A stretch of 64,000 nt of DNA from positions 98,636,001 to 98,700,000 of the forward strand of contig JAZHRO010000073.1 of assembly GCA_037157565.1 (NCBI GenBank). Reading direction: 5' to 3'. A program made the translations under genes and the position numbers. The notes below the pieces were generated by a model that was not told where the DNA came from, ran no database searches, and saw only the letters and a list, made by a program, of their open reading frames with translations. Below are positions 55,241 through 64,000 of this stretch, one piece after another. The DNA is from Thalassia testudinum (lineage: Eukaryota; Streptophyta; Magnoliopsida; Alismatales; Hydrocharitaceae). The stretch's first letter is position 1. Each line of letters opens with the position of its first letter.

Positions 55241-56400
55241 TGTAGACTTGGAGGGGACAATCCTTATGAGATCAAAAGTAGTACTATATCCTTGCTGCCC
55301 TCCTTTTATGGTACTACTAGGGAAGTCCCTTACAGGCATATAGAGGAACTCACCGAGGTCTGTTCCATGGTGAAGCTGCAGGGCATTACTGATGACGCTC
55401 AAATGTGAACCCTCTTTCCTTTCTCCCTCAAGGACAAAGCCAAGTATTGGTATCATACCCTTGATGATATTAACACTTAGGATGCCCTGAAGGAGTTTTT
55501 GAAGAAGTACTTCCCCATAAGCAAAACAAATCACTTTAGGAGGGAAATTATGAGTTTTGTTCAAAAGGATGGGGAAGCTTGCCATGATGTGTGGGAGCGC
55601 TTTAATGACCTATTGAGACTTTGCCCACATCACCAGATGCCTAAGTGGCAATTCGTTGAAAGGTTCTACACCAGACTTAATGATTCGCACAGGTAGACAG
55701 TGGATGGTGCCTATGTAGGAACCTTTCTATCTAAGGCTAAGGATGAAGCTTGGAACCTTGTCGATACTTTGAGTGAGAATTCTATTCACTTGAATTCTGC
55801 CTACATAGATAGAAACCCACTCTCATGCAAAGAAAGTTGGAGGAAAATGAGGCAAGGGACACCTAGAATTTAACCTATCAGATTCAATTATTGAATCAAA
55901 ACATGGAAAGGCTTATGTCGAGCCTAGACCAATTCGTATCTAGCACCTCCACATCCCAAGCTTTGGAATGCTCCATTTGCCAAGTCAATACACACACCAC
56001 ATGGATTGCCACTTGGCCTCCCAATTCCTTGAGCTTGTACAAGAGGATCTGAATGCTGCTCAAGGGTTCTGTCGTAGACCTTGTAATGACTCTTTTTCCA
56101 ACACTTATAATGAAGGATGGAGGAATCACCCAAACTTTTCCTGGAGACAAGGGAATGTTTCAAATTCAGGGAATTAGAAATCACAACCCTTTCAAAATCA
56201 ACAAATGAACCAACCTCAAACCTTTGCCCAACCTATGACCTCTGAGATGGATGAATTGAAGGCAATGTTGAGAACTATGCAAGAAAGTCAAAGTGCCATC
56301 ATCCAATCTCATCAAAAGGCTATACATGAAATGAAATTGTAGATAGGACACCTTGTTGAGGCCGTTAGACAGAGGGAAACTGGGAAGCTTCCCAGTGCTG
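55241..56400 (+). pseudogene. Element F gag, main part
   Basis: Resumes the frame cut by G. Gag core motifs: FPFSLKDKAKYWY, LKEFLKKYFPISKTN, CHDVWERFNDLLRLCPHHQ and FYTRLNDSHR. An in-frame TGA at 55406-55408 and a TAG after DINT precede the open piece 55499-55696. Further on in broken frames are the Athila signature GWRNHPNFSWRQG (56118-56157) and a coiled-coil-like MDELKAMLRTMQESQS. Gag would build the particle; the stops rule out a full product. Confidence 0.85.
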
Positions 56401-56450
56401 CTGAGTAGAATCCTAAAGGAAAAGGGATTGTCTTTAGGGAGCATACTCAA

Positions 56451-56822
56451 GCGATGACTATTCTGAGGAGTGGGAAAGAAATTTCCAAACCCAATGCTCC
56501 TATAGTCTCACCCTCTGAAAAACCATCCACCCCGACTTTCACCCCCACCAGAGAAGACTTGCCCAAATCTCCTCTACTTGAAATCACCTCACCGGAAGAA
56601 GTTGCCCCCGTTCCACCCCTCACTCAACATGACAACCCTTCCACCCAGAGACCGAGAGTGCCCTTTCCAGAGTGCTTATCCACCTCTAGGCAAACTTTTG
56701 TTGGCTCATCTAGAGCCAAAGATAATGCAGATGAGATCATGGAAACTTTCAAGCAAGTGCAGATTAACCTGCCTTTGCTTGAGAGGCTATCAGGTAGATT
56801 CCATCTTATGCCCACTTCCTAA
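56451..56822 (+). pseudogene. Element F gag-protease linker
   Basis: Open piece starting AMTILRSGKEI and rich in Pro/Ser/Thr/Glu, then ETFKQVQINLPLLERLSG, the conserved block that precedes the protease in Athila. A frame break at about 56800 leads to the protease. Confidence 0.75.
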
Positions 56823-57447
56823 AGGACCTGTGCACAAAAAAGAGGCAATCTGGGAAACAAGTCCAATCAAAAGTTGTCCTACCTGATTCTGTTAGCTCAA
56901 TTGTTCAACATGGCATACCCCCAAAACTTAAGGACCCAGGAGCCTCGTACATTTCGGTGGTTATTGGTGACTTACAGATTGATGAGGCTCTACTTGATCT
57001 AGGTGCGGGGGTGAACATCCTTCCAAGCTACGTGTATGAACAACTTGGGGGAGGCAATCTGAAACTTAGCCCGGTAATCCTCCAAGTTGTTGATCGATCA
57101 CTAAGACACCACAGGGAATTCTGGAAGATGTCCTCGTGAGAGTGGAGGATTTCTTCTTCCTCATTGACTTCTTAGTTTTGGACAGTAACCCTACCAACAA
57201 GCCAACCAAGCCCTCCATCATTTTGGGCCGCCCTTTCCTTGCAAGTTTGCATGCTTCAATCAATTGCAATGCTGGGGCACTGAAAATGGGCTTTGGGAAC
57301 AGGAAAATATGACTTAATGTGTTTGATGCTTATAAACAAGCTGGGCTTGAGGATTATTCTCAAGTTGAGGTGATAGATGACCTGATTGAAGAGACAACCC
57401 CTACAATGTTATGTGATGATCCCCTTCAGCACGTCATGCTAAAATGA
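56823..57447 (+). pseudogene. Element F aspartic protease remnant
   Basis: 56957-57139 holds EALLDLGAGVNILPSYVYEQLG; the catalytic Asp codon is 56996-56998. A frameshift near 57105 leads to EDVLVRVEDFFFLIDFLVLD and IILGRPFLAS (about 57215-57246), the second conserved protease block. A stop follows at about 57311. Confidence 0.82.
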
Positions 57448-57460
57448 GCATTCCCATCTC

Positions 57461-58700
57461 TTGGAGGAATGTGAAGGGGATATACTAGAACATGAGGAGT
57501 TGCTGGGTTTTTCTGTTGAGTCTCTTTCCCTATCATCTCTGCCCAAGGTAGATCTGCTACTTGAGATGGGGACATCTATTATGAAACCCTCAACCATACA
57601 AGCCCTCGACCTTGAGTTGAAACCCCTCTTAGACACTCTCAAGTATGTCTTCCTGGGTGCCAATGATATGCTCCCCATGATCATTTTGGCTGTGCTCTCT
57701 GAGGCACAAGAGGGAGCTCTCTGAGGTGATAGGCATAAGGAAGCTATTGCTTGGAGCATTGCTGACATAAAGGGTATAGACTCTACACTCTGCATGCACC
57801 ACATTTATACTGATGATTCCATCAAGCCATTTAGGGACATGCAGAGACGTCTGAACCCTAATATGAGGGAGGTGGTTAAAAAGGAAATCCTGAAGTGGTT
57901 AGATGCTGGGATCATATATCCCATTGCAGATAGTAAATGGGTAAGTCCTATTCATGTGGTGCCAAAGAAGGTAGGCTTTACTTTGGAATTTAATGACCAA
58001 GATGAACAAGTTGTGACTAGACCCTCAACTGGATGGAGGGTCTATATTGATTATCGCAAGCTGAACACCGCTACCCAGAAGGATTACTTTCCCTTGCCTT
58101 TTATTAATCAAATTCTCGAGAAATTGCCAGGGAATAAGTACTATTGCTTTCTCGATGGATATTTTGGGTACAACCAGGTTGCAGTCTACCCTGATGACCA
58201 AGAGAAGATGATGTTCACGAGTCCTTACGGTACCTTTGCGTTTAGGCATATGCCGTTTGGACTATGTAATGCACCTGCAACTTTCCAGCGGTGTATGATG
58301 TCCATTTTCTCGGACACGATTGATGATGGTGTTGAAGTGTTTATGGATGACTTCTCCATTTACGGCTCATCTTTCGACCAGTGTCTCCTATACCTAGAGA
58401 ATGTGCTAAAGCGATGTAAGGAGACTGGTTTGGTCCTCAGCTGGGAGAAAAGCCACTTAATGGTATAGAAAGGAATTGTACTTGGGCAAGTTGTGTCTGA
58501 GTGAGGCTTGGAAGTAGATAAAGCCAAGGTTAATTCTATTTCCAAACTTCCATTGCCCACGAATGTCAAATAGATTAGATCCTTTCTAGGCCATGTCAGC
58601 TTTTATAGGCACTTTATTAAAAATTTTAGTAAAATTTCTAGGCCACTTTGTGACCTGTTGGCGTAGGAATCTTCCTTTAACTTTGATTCAAAGTGTGCCG
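57461..58700 (+). pseudogene. Element F reverse transcriptase
   Basis: 57461-57724 is the linker (LKPLLDTLKYVFLG). 57794-58468 is an open 224-codon RT core: LNPNMREVVKKEILKWL, WVSPIHVVPKK, WRVYIDYRKLN, MPFGLCNAPATFQRC and VEVFMDDFSIYG, with the Asp pair at 58346-58351. A TAG at 58466-58468, then stops at about 58501 and 58571, break the thumb and connection (GLEVDKAKV, FYRHFIKNFSKIS). The catalytic core itself looks intact. RT copies the element RNA into DNA. Confidence 0.9.
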
Positions 58701-59239
58701 AGGCCTTTCAAACACTGAAGGAGTCCTTGATCTCTATGCCTATTCTCCGAGCTCCTGATTGGACACTCCCATTTGAGTTGATGTGTGATGCTGCAGATTA
58801 TGCAGTGGGAGCAGTCCTTGGATAAAGGGTTGAGGGAAGACCTCATGTGCTGCACTATGCCAGCAAGACTTTAACCAAACCACAGCAAAACTACACCATC
58901 ACTGAAAAGGAATTACTTGCTATAGTTTTTTCTCTAGAGAAGTTTAGGTCTTATCTTCTTGGGTCTAAGGTAGTTATTTTCACTGATCATGTGGTAGTGA
59001 AACATCTCATTGCCGAGAAGGATTCTAAGCCACGTTTGATTAGGTGGATCCTACTCCTTCAAGAATTTGACTTAGAGATATGTGAAAAGAAAGGAGCAGA
59101 AAATGTTGTGGCTGACCACCTGTCTTGCCTTCCACTTGATAACTCTTCATCTGGAGACATCCGCGAGACATTTCCTGATGAAACCCTTATGGTAGTAACA
59201 CCAACTTCACCTTGGTATGCTGATACTGTCAATACTTGA
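58701..59239 (+). pseudogene. Element F RNase H
   Basis: ELMCDAADYAVGAVLG (first acidic residue), then a stop at about 58823, then the open piece 58847-59239 with [17 protein letters not shown] (Glu) and [15 protein letters not shown] (Asp), ending [11 protein letters not shown]. RNase H removes the RNA strand during copying. Confidence 0.85.
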
Positions 59240-60493
59240 TCACTGGAGAAACTCCTGGCTCTTGGGATGAGCAGAAAAGAAAGAGATTCATTTCCCAAGC
59301 TAGATACTTTCATTGGGACGAGCCTAAATTATTTAGAATTGGGCAAGGCCAAGTATTGAGATGATGTGTGCCTAAAGAGTAGCAACAAAGTGTGCTGAGT
59401 TTTTGCCATGAACTTCATTGTGGAGGACACTTTGGTTCTAAGAAAAGTACTTTTAAGGTTCTCCAGTTCGATTTTTGGTGGCCTTCGTTATTTAAGGATT
59501 CCCATAATTTTGTTAAGGCATGTATTAGATGCCCACAAACTGGAACGACTGGGAAGAGGAATGAGATGCCTCAACACCCTATTCAATCTATTGAAATTTT
59601 TCATGTTTGGGTAATTGACTTTATAGGCCCCTTTCCTTCGTCCCATGGTTATGAATATATCTTGGTGGCAGTTGATTATGTCTCTAAATGGATAGAGCCC
59701 ATTCCTACATGCATAAATGACCACTCTGTGGTCTTGAAATTTGTGAAGGCCAATATCATATCTCATTTTGGCTGCCCCAAGACCATTGTAAGTGATGGGG
59801 GACCTCATTTCCAAAACCACCACTTCAATCAGCTACACAAGAATCTAGGAGTGACTCACAAGGTCGCTACCCCTTACCATCCTCAGACGAGTGGCCAGGT
59901 TGAAGTGTTGAATAAGGAGATAAAGAACATTTAGAAAAGACTGTTAGACCAAATAGGAAGGACTGGTCCAAAAAACTTGAAGATGTTTTGTGGGTGTATC
60001 GAATGGCCTATAAGACCCCTTTGGGTACATCTCCCTTTCTGATTGTGTATGGGAAAGCATGCCATTTACCTGTTGAGCTAGAACATAGGGCACTTTCGAC
60101 TCTTCGAAGTGTCAACATGGATTTAGAAAAGGCGGGTAAGGCACGACTTCTGGAATTAAGCTAATTGAGGAGCTGAGGAATGATGCTTATGACACCTCTC
60201 AAGCTTATAAAGAGAGAAGTAAGGTCTTTCATGATAAGTATATCCTTAGAAAGACCTTTGAGCCCAACTAACAAGTATGGCTTTTCAATTCCAGACTTAA
60301 GCTTTTTCTAAGGAAATTAAAATCTTGTTGGGATGGGCCTTACATAATCACTAAAGTGTTTCAGCATGGAGCTGTGGAGATTAAGAGCCCTTCCTCTTTG
60401 GCAACTCCCTTTATCGTCAACGGCCAACGGTTAAAGCCATACATTACTTTGAATGGCCATCTTGTTGACGATGTCACTCTTGAGGAGCCTTAG
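59240..60493 (+). pseudogene. Element F integrase
   Basis: 59392-59934 is open for 180 codons: zinc domain (CHELHCGGHFG ... ACIRCPQTG) and a complete D-D-E core ([26 protein letters not shown]). A TAG at 59932-59934 then breaks it. The distal part continues in other frames ([48 protein letters not shown]) to TAG 60491-60493. All catalytic residues are kept, in contrast to element D. Confidence 0.9.
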
Positions 60494-60544
60494 CTCCTGT
60501 CATTCTCTGCCTCAGGTAATATCTTCCTCTAACTGTTTTGTTTC

Positions 60545-60582
60545 CAATGAGGACATTGTTTGAACCAGGCATGGGGAGAGGA
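60545..60582 (+). promoter_or_regulatory. AGGA-loop stem-loop plus internal polypurine tract (element F)
   Basis: CAATG-AGGA-CATTG (60545-60558) then AGGCATGGGGAGAGGA (60567-60582), 52 nt after the pol stop. An A-rich tract follows at 60640-60680. Confidence 0.65.
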
Positions 60583-61211
60583 CCTGAGGCATCTGTTTAT
60601 AGCATGTCTACATTTTGCATTCATTCATGCATATTGCATTCAAAAAAATAAAAAAAGAACAAAAAAAGAAAAACATTTTGTATTATTGAGCTTAACTGGC
60701 TAGGCCCTACATTCTCAAGCAGACCAGAACTTTAGGTTAGATTAAGCTGATTCTAGTTGTCGAACTTTAGAAGCTAAGTGACCTACTAGCTTTAGACTTT
60801 TAGGGTCCTTTGTGGACGTAAAAACTTAAGTAGGAGTTAAGTTGTAGACCATTCCTCAAGAGGTTGAGGAAGGAAAGCTAAGGATTGAGTAAAAGGCTAG
60901 GTAGTACCTGGAATCTTGTTCTACCTTTTGATTTACAGGTCCTCGTAACCTAAGCATCCACATTTCACACACAGTTGGTCTTGTGTAAATAGTGATCACC
61001 CTAATTCATTTCTTAAAGAAAAGTTGATTCTCTTAGTTTTGACTTAGAAGAAGCTTGAAAATACAATTTGATTGGAAGAGTTCCTGCCGCAGGAGAGGTG
61101 GAATATATACTCACATTGAGGATGCAATGATAACATGTCACCTCCTCGGTGCTTGTCTCTTAGGATATCCATCCTATTGGGGGCATGTAAGCACATCGTA
61201 TGGTTCAGGTA

Positions 61212-61357
61212 CCATGGGCGGCCCTATCTCGAAGTGCCAATTGCCACAGGCCTGAATTTGCTTAAGAAATCCATGGGCGATACTATCTTCAAGTGTCGAT
61301 TGCCAGGAGTTCTTGGGGTCACTATGGCGGTGCTATCTCGAAGCATCCAAAGCCAGG
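61212..61357 (+). repeat. Triple diverged ~38-bp repeat in element F 3' noncoding region
   Basis: Three copies of the CCATGGGCGG...TATCTCGAAG...GCCAGG unit that element G also carries. The rest of 60583-61760 has no credible frame. Confidence 0.75.
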
Positions 61358-61763
61358 CAGCCTTCGAGGTTCGGTGTTGGGAACAATGAATCCAACACAG
61401 ACTGTGTTGATGGTTGATCCAAGGTTAAACTTAGAGGAATTAAACAAAAGTATATTACAAAAGAAAAAAAAAGCTCACTTTCCAGGTTGGCAATCATACC
61501 AACCTCAAATAACTCAGACCAACACACATGCACGGATACTTTAATCTCTGGGACAAATAAACCTCAGGGTACAGTTAGAATTCAAGGAAACTTGTGCCCG
61601 TAACTCATCTTTAGCTGAACTAGTCTGTAACTTAGCAACTACTTGGGAACCTTAGGTCTAAAGTCTGAACTTAGCATTTTTCTAAAGGAATACCAATTGG
61701 GTTGGCTAGTCTACTTGGAGTGCTAGGTTCTTGCTTAGATTTACTAGGGACTAGCAAAAACTA

Positions 61764-61777
61764 GGTATGGGGGTATT
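61764..61777 (+). other. Element F terminal polypurine tract
   Basis: AGGTATGGGGGTAT just before TGATTAGGCC; one core change (C to T) from the other elements. Confidence 0.8.
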
Positions 61778-63429
61778 TGATTAGGCCATATTTGTAGGCT
61801 ATTTAAGTATTTAAGTGCCTAGACATTAAGTTAATTTTAACATTTAGATAGGATACATTAGGATGTAAATAAATTAATTCATATTTTTAGCTTAAGTACA
61901 TAATTCATGTGTGGCATCCATATCTAAATGCATGTAGAATTAACCTAGAATTGCATGCATTTAATTAGTTAATTAATTAGGTGCATTACATACATTATTT
62001 TAATTAACATAGAAGTTAAGGAGTTATGTATAAATAATCCAAATTATTTTATTATTCTTCTTATTCTCCTTATGCAGGTAACCGTTCCACCTCTGCCTCC
62101 TCCTCCAGCACATTCACTCTTCACAACTGCCAGCATTCACTCGACGGTGGATCTCCTCCCGCCTGTTTGGATTTCAAATCCTTGTAGCTACAACTACAAA
62201 GGAGGAACGGCTACCATTCAGAGGAGGCCTCCATCCCCACTCCTCACCGTGCAAAGAACTTGTTCTTATCCGCTCCACTACCACTGGCCAATCGCGGTGG
62301 AGCTTCGCCACCATGGGTGTGCGTGGTGATTGCTCGCACCACCATCGCAAAGCTCTGTATTATAGATCACCTCCCCCGACGACCGCCACTGCGCACCTTC
62401 CCACTCACTTAAGACATCCCTGCCTTTGTCCACGCATCACGCCACCACCAGCATCGCCTGCATCCTCCTTCCCACGCATGGCCAACAGGGCATCCACGCG
62501 TGCAGTAGTGTGCAACCTCCTGCGCATGCCTCCATGCTGAATCCCCACACAACCGCCCTCCAGCTCCACTACGGTAGGCGCCCTTGCTGCGCTCCCTCAC
62601 CATTTCCATGCTCACACGCCGCCCGCACCAGGAGCACTGTGCACGCCCCCTTGCTGCACCTCTGCCAAGCAGAAGCAGTAGCGTGCTTTCGTGCGCTCAA
62701 CAGCAGAGCGCCACGCATGCCCAGTGGCTCACGCCCCTCACCTTCGCGAGCTTCAACAGCAAACAAAGCTACAGCCCATCGCACGTCCTCCAGCAGCTCC
62801 ACCCGTGCACCTCTAGCAGCTTCCCGCACGGTGCACAGCAACCATTCCACGTGCATGCTATTCCCCTACGCCTCCTCGCCTCCAGCCAGTGCATTGAGTT
62901 GCTTCACAGCAGCAGCAAGCAACCCATCGTCGCCGCCCCTCTCTACTTTGTCCGACCATCTCTGGCCACATCACACCTCACCACCACCACCACCGGTGCG
63001 CGTCTGCCTCGCCCACCTCCGATGAAGACCACGTTGCCGATCATCTCCTCCATCATGCGTGAGAACCCATAAAGGAAATGCTCTGTTTCTTGTGGTATTA
63101 GTAATTACATTTCATTGCCATTGCAAGAGTGAGATTTTTGAATTTATTAATTAAATATTATGACTAATTTATGGTAGTGACCTTCCTCTTTCTCATAAAT
63201 GCCATTTCAGTGTGACCTCTTGTTGTTTCCTTAATATGAAGGCAGATTTGGCTCGATTTCTTGACAAAATCAATAGTGAACATTCATTTTTTATATTAAC
63301 GAGTTTAATTAGGCGATTGTCTCCCTGTGGAAATGACCCGCTCTTCTGCGAGTGGTTTAATTTTTAATTGTTTTGAATAGTCAATTTTCCACCACTTAGA
63401 AATACAACAACAAATCTTCTTAATCATCA
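61778..63429 (+). repeat. Element F 3' LTR, right end shortened
   Basis: 1652 bp. TATA at 62029-62038, U5 box CTCCCTGTGG at about 63329. Stops at TTAATCATCA, where the 5' LTR has 27 more bases before its end. Confidence 0.85.
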
Positions 63430-64000
63430 TGCGTCATTCTACATTTAGAGTAGTTGTATATATTTTAGGTTACTTAGGTCCTTTTTATGGTCAGGAGAGA
63501 AGAAGATTTATTTCAGGGCCTCGAATGGATGATCTGACCGTATAGATCTGATCAGGACGACGATCGAAGTCTAATGCCTCCAAGATCGTCTAGATCGGAG
63601 TCCCATAGTACCTTATGCAGTCCGAGGAAGATCAATATCCAGGAGGGCAATGCAACATCCTTACAAGCTTCGGATGAAAAATTCGACCATGCAGATGGAT
63701 CCGAAGCAATGTTCATAGTTCGTCAATGCGAAAATCACCCCAATCAAAGCTCCGTAGCACCCTCTACAAGAAGAAGATGGACGGTCCATATGGTGCCATG
63801 TGGCACCATCCAGACCACCCAACATGAACCATGGTAGCCCCAGCCTCACGCATGGAGAGATCTCAGTTGTTTGATCTCAAACCAACGACTGAGGGGAGCT
63901 CTACACCGCGTGACTACACCACTGGTAAATGCTAGTTTATCATCATTCTTATGCATTAAAACAATCCTAGCTCTTAGGATTTTTGCCCTGCAAATGGGTT
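63430..64000 (+). repeat. LTR H, right part, runs off the window
   Basis: Continues 42157-42252. Contains GATCTGATCAGGACGACGAT, GCAGTCCGAGGAAGATCA and the 20-bp palindrome ATGGTGCCATGTGGCACCAT (63790-63809), all family landmarks, and ends with a segment shared with LTR E. Confidence 0.78.

Larger units (their letters stand above)
42253..63429 (+). mobile_element. Element F: Athila-lineage Ty3/gypsy retrotransposon, host of element G
   Basis: 21,177 bp including the nested G. LTRs 42253-43981 and 61778-63429, tRNA-Asp-like primer site, gag, protease, RT, RNase H, integrase, stem-loop, repeats and polypurine tract all read rightwards. Flanks CGCAT (42248-42252) and TGCGT (63430-63434) are a target duplication with two transitions. 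By eye there are about 14 differences in the first ~290 aligned LTR bases, so it is clearly older than G. The coding region carries stops and frameshifts. The env-like frame known from some Athila elements is not seen. Confidence 0.9.

Noticed and set aside
60494..61777. An env-like frame after F pol
   Set aside because: No open frame with signal or membrane segments; the region is noncoding and shared with G.

Overview
This is plant (angiosperm) nuclear DNA made almost entirely of nested LTR retrotransposons. I found no intact host gene, no rRNA or functional tRNA gene and no CRISPR array. The plant assignment rests on Ty3/gypsy elements with Athila-lineage hallmarks: a tRNA-Asp-type primer binding site, the NHPNFSW motif in gag, a D-L-G-[AS] protease site and a gag-protease-RT-RNase H-integrase order. 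The species cannot be resolved from the sequence.

Layout. (1) 1-6077: element A, minus strand, 3' LTR cut by the window edge, inserted into the internal region of element C, whose 5' LTR is 6598-9270. (2) 9271-10660: anonymous DNA with a decayed double zinc-knuckle reading frame. (3) 10661-12464: a lone plus-strand LTR of the A/B family. (4) 12942-20593: element B, minus strand, complete with both LTRs and a near-matching target duplication (AAACC/AAGCC). (5) 20722-23250: a probable solo LTR of an unrelated family. (6) 23551-24215 and 40525-about 41090: an A/B-type LTR (E) split by element D, a decayed Athila element on the minus strand (24216-40524). The left LTR of D holds a solo LTR (25041-27837, target duplication GAGGC). 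(7) 41091-42156: AGCT-rich low-complexity DNA. (8) 42157-42252 and 63430-64000: another A/B-type LTR (H), split by element F, a plus-strand Athila element (42253-63429). F's gag frame is split by element G (45397-55235), flanked by a perfect CACTA duplication.

D and F carry recognisable but broken gag-pol. A, B and G carry no pol; each has one hydrophilic reading frame of unknown function where gag-pol would be. They share cis-signals with the autonomous elements: tRNA-Asp primer site, terminal polypurine tract, a post-coding stem-loop plus second polypurine tract, and a U5 box. The natural reading is two or more non-autonomous families that borrowed proteins from Athila-like partners. G is the youngest: I count about 11 differences between its two 2706-bp LTRs and its 543-codon frame is open.

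The most interesting layer is conserved non-coding structure shared by elements whose coding content differs: a U5/primer-site-flank duplex that changes in step between families, an AGGA-loop hairpin with compensatory arms next to a duplicated polypurine tract, a palindromic hairpin at nearly every LTR tip, a G-box-centred 20-bp palindrome, and a tRNA-like module inside the A/B-type LTRs.
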